The notes: generated from the letters alone by a model not told the origin. Numbered from the stretch's first letter, positions 1 to 9,507 are shown. The stretch is DNA of 64,000 nt from Porphyromonas sp. (GCF_030529325.1 NZ_JAUMXC010000007.1:1-64000), one strand, 5' to 3'. Program-made: numbers and translations.

Positions 1-1886
1 ATACGGTTAGGAGTTAAGATATTAGGAGCTGTTTCCTCAAAAACACCATTCTTTGCCAAATCCACAAGAGCCTTACCAGCTCTTTGTCCGGGAGCAAATC
101 GAACAGGAAGAAGATCTTTGGGGACTTTAATCTTACCGTCTGGACCGGTTACAAACTCATGATTAGGATCTGTAACTCCAGGAATACCCTTAACCTTAAC
201 TCCATCTTGAACCTTATTTCCGTCTTTATCAAAAACTTGGAATGACACCGATCCATCTGTAGGATCAACATACTCTCTCAACTTACCATTGAAGAATACA
301 GGAAGGACATTAGGTCGTCCAATTTCAACAGCCTGACCCGGCTCACCATCTTTGCCATCCTTTCCATCGCTACCCTTAGGCCCTCTCAAGTAATCCCAAA
401 AATCATTCTGAGTTACTCTACTACATATCCACGGCTTAGTTGGGTCATGTGGATTCATTACCTGATTTACTGGATCGCCACAATTTTCTTCAACTTGCTT
501 CTTCCAAAGCTCATAAGCACTCTTACCGTTAACACCGTTAAGACCATTCTTACCATCCTTACCTGCAAGGAATCTCCAGAAGTCCTGTTCAGAGTTTTCA
601 TTTGGATTCCACATTTCTGTAGGATTGTGTGGATTAGGGACATTGCCCGGCTCGATGTACTTTTTCCAGATTTCGTACGCGCTCAAGCCATTTACGCCAT
701 CTTTACCGTTGTCACCCTTGTCGCCCTTTTCACCCTTATCTCCCTTGAGATATCTGAAGAAATCAGCTGTAGACACTTCATTAGTTGGCCAGCCTGTTAT
801 AGAACCGTCAAGGACACCCTTCTTCCAGATTTCGTATGCACTTGCACCATCCATACCACGTAGGTATCTGAGGAAGTCTTCCATACCCTTTTCATCGCAA
901 GGCCAGTTTTCTGTAGGCTTGTGTGGGTTCTTCATAGGATCGGCAGTACCACATCTCTTTTCGAGTTCCTCTTTCCAAAGTTCGTAAGCACTCTTACCGT
1001 CTACACCGGGGTTACCCTTTTCTCCCTTAGCACCTGTCAGATATACAAAGAAATCTTTCATTGTATTTTTATTTGCAGGCCATTTTTGACCGGGGTTATG
1101 AGGATCCTCCACATCACCTGATGATATATATTGATACCATACTTCATAAGCATTGAGACCGTTGAGACCGTCGACACCGTCTTTGCCGTCCTTACCGTCT
1201 TTACCCTTGAGATATCTGAAGAAGTCAGTCTCACCGACTTGATCCTTAGGCCACTTTATAGTACCATCAAGTACTTTTTCCTTCCATAGAGCATATGCAC
1301 TCTGACCATCAACACCTCTCAGATACTTATAGAAATCTTCCATGGTGTTCTTGTCGCAAGGCCATGGCTGTGAAGGATTGTGAGGATTCATGATCTGGTC
1401 TGCAGTACCACACTTGTCAGCGAGGTCTTTTTTCCATAGATCATATGCACTCATACCATCCTTACCGTCCTGTCCATCTTTTCCGTCCTTACCTGCAAGG
1501 AACATCCAGAAATCCTTTTCAGTATTTCTATTTGGATTCCATTTCTTACCCGGGTTATGAGGATCATCGGCATTGCCTGTAGAGATGAACTCCTTCCACA
1601 CCTCATATGCAGACTTGCCATCCTTGCCGTCTACACCATTCTTGCCATCTTTTCCGTCCTTACCTTTGAGGAATCGGAAAAAGTCATTGATATCGACTTC
1701 GCCCTTAGGCCAATCGATAGTACCGTTATTTACATTTTCCTTCCACACATCATACGCAGAAAGCCCCGGGTCTCCCTTTGGTCCCTTGGGTACTGTGATG
1801 TCTACGTTTGCCCCTATGCCTGTACAGGAATAAAGCAAAGCAACCAAAACCAGAAATACTCCGGTCGATAGAATTTTCTTTACCAT
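1..1886 (-). CDS. Collagen-like A-B-C repeat lipoprotein (3' end beyond window)
   Basis: Start ATG at 1884-1886; the frame stays open to the window edge (628 codons). The N-terminus has a basic start, a hydrophobic stretch and a lipobox ending LLYSC, so a surface or outer-membrane lipoprotein is likely. After a short Gly-X-Y segment come nine related modules, each starting with a SAY[DE]xWK-like motif, continuing to an aromatic DFxxxLxG motif and ending in collagen-like G-[KDE]-[DG] triplets. The modules cycle A-B-C three times. C modules carry two cysteines (CGTAD...WPCD), possibly a disulfide. After residue ~514 the protein changes to a non-repetitive region rich in beta-type sequence. Collagen-like proteins are common in Bacteroidetes, but I do not recognise a function; adhesion or surface-layer roles are only guesses. 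A related gene begins at 63577. Confidence 0.85.
   Translation of the reverse strand, partial: MVKKILSTGVFLVLVALLYSCTGIGANVDITVPKGPKGDPGLSAYDVWKENVNNGTIDWPKGEVDINDFFRFLKGKDGKDGKNGVDGKDGKSAYEVWKEFISTGNADDPHNPGKKWNPNRNTEKDFWMFLAGKDGKDGQDGKDGMSAYDLWKKDLADKCGTADQIMNPHNPSQPWPCDKNTMEDFYKYLRGVDGQSAYALWKEKVLDGTIKWPKDQVGETDFFRYLKGKDGKDGKDGVDGLNGLNAYEVWYQYISSGDVEDPHNPGQKWPANKNTMKDFFVYLTGAKGEKGNPGVDGKSAYELWKEELEKRCGTADPMKNPHKPTENWPCDEKGMEDFLRYLRGMDGASAYEIWKKGVLDGSITGWPTNEVSTADFFRYLKGDKGEKGDKGDNGKDGVNGLSAYEIWKKYIEPGNVPNPHNPTEMWNPNENSEQDFWRFLAGKDGKNGLNGVNGKSAYELWKKQVEENCGDPVNQVMNPHDPTKPWICSRVTQNDFWDYLRGPKGSDGKDGKDGEPGQAVEIGRPNVLPVFFNGKLREYVDPTDGSVSFQVFDKDGNKVQDGVKVKGIPGVTDPNHEFVTGPDGKIKVPKDLLPVRFAPGQRAGKALVDLAKNGVFEETAPNILTPNR
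345..1763 (-). repeat. Three A-B-C protein-coding supermodules (459, 459, 501 bp)
   Basis: Reading on the minus strand, the triads cover 1763-1305, 1304-846 and 845-345. In the first two, module A is 49, B is 54 and C is 50 codons, giving exactly 153 codons each; the third is longer (53+54+60) through extra Gly-X-Y triplets in A and C. A modules carry a short D/G-x-I-x-W(P) segment, B modules a DPHNP...W segment, C modules a Cys-containing NPH.P...WPC segment. The order is strictly kept, so the triad, not the single module, seems to be the unit of duplication. Confidence 0.88.
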
Positions 1887-2153
1887 TTAATTAAGATGAG
1901 TTGTGATAAAATTAGTTGTAATTCGTATTCCTTAGTTGTCTTGTACTCTTTTGATCCGATCCGGTATTTTTTCTCGAATCACAAGAATTCAAATTGCAGT
2001 AGATAAATTCTTATTTTTTCTCAAAGCGTCCCTTCAATTATTCAAACTATTGGATTTGAAATAAAATCAATCTTCTCTTTGTTGTAAAAAATCATGGAAT
2101 ACGGAACTTGCGTCTCCCATGGCAATCATTTATCATTTTATTTTTAATCGAGG

Positions 2154-2182
2154 CAAAGTTATGCATATTCTTTGATAAGCAA
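2154..2182 (-). promoter_or_regulatory. Bacteroidetes-type promoter for the collagen-like gene
   Basis: On the minus strand a TTG (2180-2182) is followed after 18 nt by TAACTTTG (2154-2161), a match to the Bacteroidetes -33/-7 pattern TTG...TAnnTTTG. Transcription would start near 2147, giving a leader of about 260 nt before the ATG at 1886. Confidence 0.55.
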
Positions 2183-2742
2183 CACAACCGCATGGTTAAA
2201 TAGTGCAAATTAACATCATAAAAACATTCATTTAATATAAAAAACAACACTTCAAACAACACCAAAACGAAGCCAAAAGTCTAATTATCAATAAAATAAA
2301 ATACACTTTCACTTTCACAACCAAATCTTCAGATAAACCTTGCCGAAGGAGAAAATGAAGACTTTTTTACAAAGGAGAATATCTCATGCCGCAGCACCGG
2401 ATTTATAAACCAATAATCCTTAGGGTAGAATCAAGTAAAGAAAAAGAGACATAACACGCTGATTATATGCCCCTAACATAACGAATCAATATAACTCCCT
2501 TGATAAATAAAGTATCTGACGTGATAAATCACAAGACAGCCCCTTTTTAACACCTTCAGAAAAGATATGATCATGAATGAATAGACATCAAAAGAACTTA
2601 AGATAAAAACGGATCGCCCCTATAAAAAAAAGGATCGGAAAATATCCCCTTGCACCTTGATCGCTTAGAAAGAAAACAAACAGCTGCCCCCAAAAGGAGA
2701 TCAATCGTCCCACACGCAGAAAGAGAATTGGCATATAAAAAA

Positions 2743-2782
2743 GAGTCGCCCGAGAGAAAGTCTCTCAGACGACCCTTTTTTT
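2743..2782. terminator. Bidirectional terminator-like hairpin
   Basis: An imperfect inverted repeat (GTCG.C.GAGAGA / TCTCTC.G.CGAC, 2743-2775) is followed on the plus strand by seven T (2776-2782) and on the minus strand by six T (revcomp of 2737-2742). It lies about 100 bp past the stop of the CNNM/CorC gene, whose operon runs leftward, so it probably ends that operon. Confidence 0.65.
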
Positions 2783-2873
2783 ATTAATTAAATCGGCATC
2801 TACATTGGCGATACTATATACCAAATATTTTTCTTGTTCTTTTTGCTAACGCTTGGACGGCCTATCAAGCAAA

Positions 2874-4127
2874 TCAAGGTTTGATGACTTTGAGTTTGAC
2901 CAAGCCGATCTTGTTGCCTGTCGATCTGATGATACGAAAGAGAAAGTGAGGAGGGTAATGTATCTCTTCGCCTCGTTTTGGAAAACCTTGATAGAAGTCT
3001 ATGAGCAAACCCGATATGGTCTTGTACTCATCGGACAAAGGGAGTTCGAGTTCTTCAAAAACCTCATTGACCTGATCGACCTCAGCACGTCCCGAGAGGA
3101 TGTATTCATCCTCACTCAGCTTTCGCATTACCACAGACTTGATATCATGCTCATCCTCAATCTCACCAAAGATCTCTTCGACGATATCCTCCAGTGTGAC
3201 GATACCTGCAGTCCCGCCAAGCTCATCGACTACAATGGCAATACTCTTTTTCTTCTGCATCAAGAGACGCATCACCTTGTCTGCCGCCTGTGTCTCAGGG
3301 ACGTATATGGTAGGATTGATGTGCTGTTGCCAATGGTCGGCATTCTTGAACATCTCGATGGCATGAATATACCCGACCAAGTCGTCTATGGTATCCTTGT
3401 AGACAAGGATCTTGGAGTAACCGGTAGAGTCAAAGATCTCGATAAGTTCGTCCTTTGTGGTGTCGATGTTGACAGCTGTTATCTCATTACGAGGGACGAG
3501 GCAGTCCCTCACCTTCACATCCGGAAAGTCAAGAGCATTTTGGAGTATCTTTACCTCATTGTTCAGAGAAGGTTGGTCTCCCTGAGCATTTGACTCTATA
3601 TAGTTGTCGAGATCAAGACGTCCGAGACGAACATCCTTTTCGTCCAGATCTTTGATTCTGAAGAGCTTGAAAAGGATCTTACTCAACCACGACGAAAATA
3701 AAGCTATGGGATAAAGTAAGATATAAAGCAGAAAGAGAGGTAGCGCAAAGTTGCGTAACTGCCAATTGGGATTCAGCTTGGATACAGCCTTGGGGATAAA
3801 CTCAGCTACGATGAGTATAAGGATCGTCGACACAAGCGTCTGAGCGAAGACGACCATGAAGTCATTGGAGATAAAATCATGAAAATATGGCTCGAGCAAA
3901 AGAGCCATGAGAAGACCATAGATGACGAGGGCAATGTTGTTACCGACGAGCATCGTTGTGATAAACAAGTCGGGGCGATCGAAGAAAATCGCGAGCATCC
4001 TTGAGTAAAAACGCCCGTGAGACTTTTCCAACTCTATACGAAGTCTGTCTGCTGAGACAAAGGCTATCTCGCTGGCACTGAAAAATGCTGAAAACATCAG
4101 CACTACTATGATCCAAAAGTATATCAT
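2874..4127 (-). CDS. CNNM/CorC (HlyC)-family membrane protein
   Basis: 417 aa. The N-terminal half holds about four hydrophobic segments (residues ~1-25, ~55-80, ~95-120, ~130-155) typical of the DUF21/CNNM transmembrane domain. A CBS pair follows (residues ~205-330, starting VRDCLVPR and including the conserved DELGGTAGIVTLEDIVEEI segment split between CBS2 and the linker). A CorC/HlyC-type domain ends the protein (~345-417). Family members are linked to magnesium or cobalt efflux; Bacteroidetes relatives include GldE, associated with gliding and T9SS assembly. Which subtype this is cannot be decided from sequence alone. Last gene of an envelope operon, 32 nt after lptC. Confidence 0.85.
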   Translation of the reverse strand: MIYFWIIVVLMFSAFFSASEIAFVSADRLRIELEKSHGRFYSRMLAIFFDRPDLFITTMLVGNNIALVIYGLLMALLLEPYFHDFISNDFMVVFAQTLVSTILILIVAEFIPKAVSKLNPNWQLRNFALPLFLLYILLYPIALFSSWLSKILFKLFRIKDLDEKDVRLGRLDLDNYIESNAQGDQPSLNNEVKILQNALDFPDVKVRDCLVPRNEITAVNIDTTKDELIEIFDSTGYSKILVYKDTIDDLVGYIHAIEMFKNADHWQQHINPTIYVPETQAADKVMRLLMQKKKSIAIVVDELGGTAGIVTLEDIVEEIFGEIEDEHDIKSVVMRKLSEDEYILSGRAEVDQVNEVFEELELPLSDEYKTISGLLIDFYQGFPKRGEEIHYPPHFLFRIIRSTGNKIGLVKLKVIKP

Positions 4128-4159
4128 CGTGTTCTCTTTAGTCGGAAGTATCGCATCTT

Positions 4160-4849
4160 TTATCTCAAACTTGGATCAAGCGTCTCACTGATAGCAATAC
4201 TATCTGCCTTGATAGAATCCTTGGGAAGAGTCGGAGACGTAGCATCCTTGTCCACATCCATATGACCGGACGAAGTAAAGATCATATAGCTTGTCATGTC
4301 CTGGTTACTCTTGAAACCATACTTCCCTCTCAACTCCTGCCCCTCGGATCGTATGATACGCACAGAGTCATGAGAGTAGACCTCTTCTCTCTCCTGATTC
4401 CAAAACAGGGAGTTGGAGAAAAACTTTTGCCCCTCTCTATTCATGACTTCCACATTACCCATGAGGTGCCACAACTTCTTGGCTTCATAATAGTAGGCAG
4501 AGTCAGCCTTTACCGTAGCTTGTGCATTGAAGAGGGTATCAAACTGCTCAAGGTATATACCTTCGGGAAAGCGCCACTTCTTTTCGGGCTGATCATAAGT
4601 GTACCAAAGCTCTGCAACGAGCTTATACTTTGTCACCCCGGAGTCCGAGACAAGGGTCTCTACCCCTCTTGTCATGGTCGTGAAGACAAGAGTGTCTACT
4701 TCACTTTTGACGGTGTCTCCTTTACCCGGACCACAGGCCGTTGCCGACCAGATAATATATAGAAAGACACCGACACACCCCCAAAAGGTGGGGCGTGTCA
4801 GTGTCTTTGTACTGTTTTTTTCCTGTTTATGACTGTCTTCTATATCCAC
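4160..4849 (-). CDS. lptC: LPS export protein LptC (lipoprotein-like)
   Basis: 229 aa. After a polar N-terminus of ~22 residues comes a single hydrophobic segment ending SATAC, which reads as a lipobox at Cys39. The rest matches the beta-jellyroll LptC domain (residues ~55-205): the YKLVAE..W, FPEGIYLEQFD, A.SAYYYE..KLW.L.GNV and IRSEGQELRGK segments are typical of Bacteroidetes LptC. The protein should bridge LptB2FG and LptA/LptD in LPS transport across the periplasm. It lies 12 nt after the TPR gene. Proteobacterial LptC has an uncleaved anchor; here lipid anchoring is plausible but unproven. lptB is encoded far away at 49642. Confidence 0.88.
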   Translation of the reverse strand: MDIEDSHKQEKNSTKTLTRPTFWGCVGVFLYIIWSATACGPGKGDTVKSEVDTLVFTTMTRGVETLVSDSGVTKYKLVAELWYTYDQPEKKWRFPEGIYLEQFDTLFNAQATVKADSAYYYEAKKLWHLMGNVEVMNREGQKFFSNSLFWNQEREEVYSHDSVRIIRSEGQELRGKYGFKSNQDMTSYMIFTSSGHMDVDKDATSPTLPKDSIKADSIAISETLDPSLR

Positions 4850-4861
4850 GGAATGTAGAGA

Positions 4862-6211
4862 TTAGTTGGTCACACGGATAGTTGTAGTCTCTCCGATCCA
4901 ACCTCCGACAGTGAACGACTGGCCTTCCGAAAGATCAGGGTGCAAGAATACATCTTCCTTACGTGGGAAGTGACGAGAGTAAGTATTTATGAGCTTGTTG
5001 GCATCATCCGCGATAGATGGGTCTATAGCCTTTGCTCTCACACACTTATCTACCACAAGACAGTAAACTATCTGCTGCATGATAGCATCATTAGGATACA
5101 CCGAAGATGCTGTAGCTGCATACATACTTGCAATGAGGATCATAGGCTTACCAAAGTTGGGGCGCTCTTCCATAGCCTTGAGACAGTGTTGCCTTGCTTT
5201 GTTGTACTGTCTTTGTTCGTAAGCTATTGTTGCCATTGCATAGTGTGCTTCACCCTTTACTTCAGCATCTGTGCTGAGTTTGAGAGCTTCTTCATAGAAC
5301 TTCGAAGCTCTGTCAAACTGCTTTTGCATGATTGCCTGACGAGCGATACCGATAGCACCCTCAGCTGTCGGAGTGATTGCATATAGGTATTCAGCAGCCT
5401 TGAAGTACACAGGGCTATCATCACATCTCAAACGGCGTAGCATTGTGATGATCATTTCGAGGTATTCCTTGTTTTCCTTATTTTCATCAAGTTTAGGGCC
5501 GAATACTTCTGCGACTGTCTCACAGCTTGCAGCTCCACTTGCAGCAAAGTTGGTATCTGTACCATTCTTACACTGTATGTAGAATGAAGCCACATCTTCA
5601 TTTTCCGCATCTCTGGCAGCCTTGAGACCTTCATCCAAGTATCCTGCCACAGCCATGTAGTCTGAGATGTATTGAGATTTCAAGTTTGGGTCTCTCATCA
5701 TTCTCTGCATTGAAGAATAAGCAAAGAGGGAAAGAGCCAAAGGATCTGTCGCACCCTTCTTCTCATCCACTGCGGGTTTAAGCCAAGAGTAAAGGAGGTT
5801 GAAGTCAGTCTTGTTACCCTTAACTCTCATATAGTCGTCAGCCTTTGCTGCCAATATGTAGTCGGTACCGGTACCGGGATCATTGCCAAAGTACTTGATA
5901 CGGCTGTCATACATCCCCATAAGTTCGTTGAAGTATGTTTCCTTTTCTTCCGGAGTCTTTGCATTATCGATCATCCAGTTCAAGATCTTTGCACCGACGA
6001 TGTAGATATCCTTGGTTTCGCCCGGACATAGACTGTATGCTTTCTTCCAAAACTCGTACGCATCGACATAGTTTTGGCTCTTTGCATGCGTCTTGAAGAA
6101 CATAATGTTGCGACGGCATTCGATACTGTCGTTGCCGGCTGTAGCCGGATTCTGTGCAAAGGCAGCCACACTCATGAAGAGGGCTACTGCCACCATGATC
6201 ATTCTTTTCAT
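4862..6211 (-). CDS. Secreted tetratricopeptide-repeat protein
   Basis: 449 aa using the ATG at 6211; a longer frame reaches 6277, but the internal start is preceded by AAAGGGA and begins a clear signal peptide (MKRMIMVAVALFMSVAAFAQ). TPR-like helices are visible from ~residue 30 to ~400, best around residues 300-370 (FDRASKFYEEALKLS, AHYAMATIAYEQRQYNKARQHCLKAM). TPR proteins of this kind are periplasmic scaffolds. The gene sits between a FadL-like barrel (stop 38 nt upstream) and lptC (12 nt downstream), suggesting an outer-membrane biogenesis role; the exact function is not recognised. Confidence 0.85.
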   Translation of the reverse strand: MKRMIMVAVALFMSVAAFAQNPATAGNDSIECRRNIMFFKTHAKSQNYVDAYEFWKKAYSLCPGETKDIYIVGAKILNWMIDNAKTPEEKETYFNELMGMYDSRIKYFGNDPGTGTDYILAAKADDYMRVKGNKTDFNLLYSWLKPAVDEKKGATDPLALSLFAYSSMQRMMRDPNLKSQYISDYMAVAGYLDEGLKAARDAENEDVASFYIQCKNGTDTNFAASGAASCETVAEVFGPKLDENKENKEYLEMIITMLRRLRCDDSPVYFKAAEYLYAITPTAEGAIGIARQAIMQKQFDRASKFYEEALKLSTDAEVKGEAHYAMATIAYEQRQYNKARQHCLKAMEERPNFGKPMILIASMYAATASSVYPNDAIMQQIVYCLVVDKCVRAKAIDPSIADDANKLINTYSRHFPRKEDVFLHPDLSEGQSFTVGGWIGETTTIRVTN

Positions 6212-6249
6212 TGTGATTATTCCCTTTAGGTTGTTTGTTTCGTTTTGAT

Positions 6250-7557
6250 TTAGTATATCCTCAGCTTCTTGAACCACGTTTCACTGAAGTTGATGCTGAG
6301 AGAGAGTCTCACCATATCCTCTGAAAAGACATTGTTGCCACCCGAAGGAAGTCCCTTGATATACTCGAGAGACAAGTTGACATACGAAGTACGCTCATTG
6401 TATGGAGACACCGGGAGCCCGATACCGAGGGCTGCGCCCACTCTGTCTACCTTCCCCACTATGGGTAGGTCGGTGTACGAGGTTTCATAATTGACACCGC
6501 CACGGTAGATGATCTTGTCCGCATAGTCTCTCGAGAATCTGTCTTTAGAGTACTCTGCACCCAAGGAGACCTTGTACGAGTCCTTCAGCATAAGTTTATC
6601 ATTTGCGAAGATATTGGGGACACTTCCCCATCTTGTCATTTGGACGTCACTTGCGAGCAAAAGTTTATTGCCTTTGTTCCAAGACACCCCAAAACCGGCC
6701 TTTAGAGGGAGCTCAGTATCCGGTTTCAATTCTTTTTTTATGATCTCGGGCTGTATGGCAGCTCCTGCATTTTTGTTTTCGACGAGAGTGAGTTCCGGAC
6801 TCATTTTCGCGGCAGGAGAAAACGTAGCACCAAGGACGATGTAGTTCTCGTCACCATATGTCAGCTTATACTGTGCTCCGAAATCAAAAGAAAGTGCAGA
6901 GACGCGTATATCGCTTGACTTCAAAGTCCGGTTGAACAGTGTCGAACTTGGAGTCGTCTGAGATGTGTGAGTGATAGCCCCAAACGTATAGCGAACATTT
7001 GCACCCAACGAAAGCCCTCCGAAGACCTTCGCTCCCAATCCCCCATAGAGAGATTGTATAGAGCCGGTACCCTTGAACGTCTGCTGGAACATCTCTCCGG
7101 GTCTCTCGCTATTTTCGATGCGGATAAGATTTTTCAATCCGTAACCGGCTGTCGAAAACGGCACAATACCCGTGCTGAATATCAGACGATCCTTGTACAG
7201 CGAAAACTGCATGGCAAGATAGTCAAGATTACCAAGAATGGCACTCTTGGATACCTTTCCATCGCCATAACGAGACCAATTGGCACTCACCCCGATATCC
7301 ATAATGAACGAAAGTGAGTCCGATGCTGCATAGGCGGCAGGGTTTGCAAAGTTGACAATCTTGTCGCTCTGCACTCCGATAGCCGCTCCTCCCATACCCT
7401 TCAGTGCCGTAGACACGGGAGTATTGAGGAGTCCGTACCCGAATCTCGAATAAGGGGAGGATGTGACATCCTGCCCTTCAGCCATGATCGGGAAGAGCGC
7501 GAGAGTTGCAGCCACAAGAGCCGACTTTACTATCGCATATATATTATTGTATGACAT
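6250..7557 (-). CDS. FadL/OmpP1-like outer-membrane beta-barrel protein
   Basis: 435 aa with a signal peptide ending about MAEGQ (residue ~29). The mature start (SPYSRFGYG, GMGGAAIGV, NPAAYA) is the pattern of FadL/OmpP1/PorV-type barrels, where a hatch segment rich in G and NPA precedes 14 or so amphipathic beta strands. The protein ends in the aromatic F-x-K-x-x-x-Y pattern usual for barrels. First gene of the operon barrel-TPR-lptC-CNNM. The substrate is unknown; hydrophobic-compound transport is known for FadL itself, while relatives in this phylum may serve other roles. Confidence 0.8.
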   Translation of the reverse strand: MSYNNIYAIVKSALVAATLALFPIMAEGQDVTSSPYSRFGYGLLNTPVSTALKGMGGAAIGVQSDKIVNFANPAAYAASDSLSFIMDIGVSANWSRYGDGKVSKSAILGNLDYLAMQFSLYKDRLIFSTGIVPFSTAGYGLKNLIRIENSERPGEMFQQTFKGTGSIQSLYGGLGAKVFGGLSLGANVRYTFGAITHTSQTTPSSTLFNRTLKSSDIRVSALSFDFGAQYKLTYGDENYIVLGATFSPAAKMSPELTLVENKNAGAAIQPEIIKKELKPDTELPLKAGFGVSWNKGNKLLLASDVQMTRWGSVPNIFANDKLMLKDSYKVSLGAEYSKDRFSRDYADKIIYRGGVNYETSYTDLPIVGKVDRVGAALGIGLPVSPYNERTSYVNLSLEYIKGLPSGGNNVFSEDMVRLSLSINFSETWFKKLRIY

Positions 7558-7875
7558 AACTTCAATTGTTAAATGCTCATCAAATAGTGCACCAATAGTA
7601 TAATGTCACTATTCAAAATACAAAGATGACATTTTTTGCCCTTTTAGCAAAATATATGGGGTATTATGCCGTTAAAAAATTTCAATCTTGCCGATATGTA
7701 GAGACTTATCCTCCCAAAAATCTCGCGAAAGACACAGACAGACATGATCATACCACAATACAGCGGGTATCACCACAAATCAGGAAAGCCTCGACAATAT
7801 CATCTATTGAAAGCAAGAGGAGGACGAAACTTTGATTTTCGTCCTCCTCATATACAGCAATCTTACAAGCTGTAG
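7558..7875. other. Intergenic region with terminator (318 bp)
   Basis: Separates the barrel operon from the broken LRR gene. It holds the hairpin at 7817-7849 and otherwise nothing I can interpret; a CAAAGATG at 7621-7628 is a one-mismatch match to the reverse of TAnnTTTG and could be the promoter of the barrel operon. Confidence 0.5.
7817..7849 (-). terminator. Hairpin downstream of the broken LRR gene
   Basis: Perfect 13-bp inverted repeat, GAGGAGGACGAAA (7817-7829) and its complement (7837-7849), with a 7-nt loop, just past the LRR gene stop. The following minus-strand sequence (TTGCTTTC) is only moderately T-rich. Part of the same sequence recurs past the stop of the intact paralogue near 9668-9685. 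Confidence 0.6.
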
Positions 7876-9314
7876 TTAGGGCTCATTACAGTCATAATTG
7901 TCAAACTTATATCCATCCTTCTGTGGACAAGCCCGAGCCGATCGTTTTTCCGTGAAACAGTCCGGAAGTATTCCCGTGAGTTTATTCCACCTAAGATCAA
8001 TTCCTCCTCTGGAAGTGAGATTACAAATATTGGGAGGTATGCTTCCTGTAAGGTCGTTATTTTGTAAGTATAAAAAGAGCGCCTCATTTATGTCGCCGAG
8101 ATCTTTAGGAATTGGACCTGTCAAGGAATTGTTCTGAAGTTTTATGAATCTTGCTCCAACCAAAATCGAAAAGCCTTCAGGAATAGTCCCTTTGAGGTTA
8201 TTATCAGGTAAGGTGATTCTGTATATTCCCCCATTCAGATCATCCCCGGCTCTTACTGACACACCATACCATTCGGAGATAGGTTTGTCTGAAAGCCAAT
8301 TCGTATTATTCTTCCAATTTTCTCCTCCTGTCGAGTGATAAAACTTGATGAGATATGCCCTTTGATCCTCTGCAAGATTGCTCTTCTCTTGGGCAAATTT
8401 TACGGTAAGGAGCGAACGCCCCTTGTACAGAAAGTGAAGCGTACGCCCCCGCTCTCTTGCTATATGATTTATTGAGCAGGAGACGTTTAACTTATTCCCA
8501 TCTACAAGCTCAAATTTAAATGCACTAACAGGGTTGTAAGGGTGTGCTTCGATCTCGATATCTCGATTAGTCTCAAAAGGCAGTATTTGCACTCCACCCA
8601 AGTAGTGGAAGACTTTAGGCTCCTCTGTCAGCCTCACATAAGCCTTGGGCGCTTGGGAGATTTCTATTTGGGCACGAATCTCATTTGCTTCAAGGATAAC
8701 AACACCTTTTCGCTCTATTTCCATGAGATTTTTGTCTGCCTGCACAGTAAGTCCGGTCTCGGACTTTGTGATTGTTATCCAGTCCGGCTTTTCCAAGACC
8801 GCCCATGCTTTCGCATTTGTGTCTATTTTTACATCCACGGGATCATTAACATCATCAAACTCTATCTTTTTGACCTCCGTTTCAAAGTAATAATCCATAG
8901 GCCTTGCAGCTTGCTCTATGCTTACACTGCGCTTCAGATCCCCATTGACAAAGACGATCTCACCCAGCCTCGCCTCTTCTCCATCGTTTCGGAAAACGAT
9001 GATCAGAGCTGTACCATCATCAACCTTTTTCACGTAAATCCAATCGGGCAATCCCTGCCAACTCCAAAATTCAGATGAAGACTTTATCACTATAGACTTA
9101 CTCTCTCTTTTCGACATCATTGGTTCGGTTCCCTTTCGAATGAAGACTTTATCACTATAGACTTACTCTCCCCGTCTGAGACGAAGGATAGTTTATCAAT
9201 AGACACTTCTAACATATCTGCATCCTCACTTTTGCGATTACATGAGATAATGAGGATCATAAGAATGAGTCCGATTATTCGCGCTCTGTTCATGGATATA
9301 AATGTTTTTTTCAT
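7876..9314 (-). pseudogene. BACON + leucine-rich-repeat lipoprotein gene, disrupted by a 65-bp insertion
   Basis: Two frames together match the intact paralogue at 9710-11077. The first (9117-9314) gives the lipoprotein signal (ILIISC) and the start of the first BACON domain, then reads 7 foreign residues and stops. The second (7876-9120) resumes with MMSKRESKSIV and carries the remaining BACON-like domains, the linker (FYHSTGGENW.NNTNWLSD) and plant-type LRRs (LxGxIP) to the Cys-rich end. The break is a 65-bp insertion consisting of a repeated 31-bp segment plus 34 bp. The stop of the first frame and the start of the second overlap as ATGA (9117-9120), so reinitiation is conceivable, but the second product would lack an export signal. 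Start chosen as in the paralogue. Confidence 0.82.
9075..9170 (-). repeat. 31-bp direct repeats flanking 34 bp (gene-breaking insertion)
   Basis: Positions 9075-9105 and 9140-9170 are identical; 9106-9139 has no counterpart in the intact copy. Loss of one repeat plus the spacer (65 bp) would restore the exact reading of the paralogue, whose single copy lies near 10903-10933. Confidence 0.9.
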
Positions 9315-9507
9315 CGCCTGCCTGTACCCTGGAGACAGACAGTTGATCAGTGATACATATGACTTCGATCTCCGGTCAATCAGTTTTTGGACGGGGTGAA
9401 AATTACCAGGTCCGTACAAATTACTCTTTTCATGATTTAGTTTACATTTCAATGGTTCTTCTGCAAGTATTAAAGCCGTGTGTGCCTTTCACGAACACCG
9501 AACAATG

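Larger units (their letters stand above)
1887..2873. other. Long intergenic region (987 bp)
   Basis: AT-rich and without a convincing gene. It holds a promoter-like site for the collagen-like gene (2154-2182) and, at its right end, a bidirectional terminator-like hairpin (2743-2782). I see nothing interpretable between about 2190 and 2740. Confidence 0.7.

Noticed and set aside
447-1871. Plus-strand open frames of 66-138 codons
   Set aside because: They are antisense shadows of the collagen-like gene; the biased Gly/Lys/Asp codons leave the other strand open. No start context or family match.
2874-4127. Naming the CNNM/CorC protein GldE
   Set aside because: GldE is one of several Bacteroidetes CBS-CorC proteins; no gliding genes lie nearby and the sequence alone does not decide the subtype.
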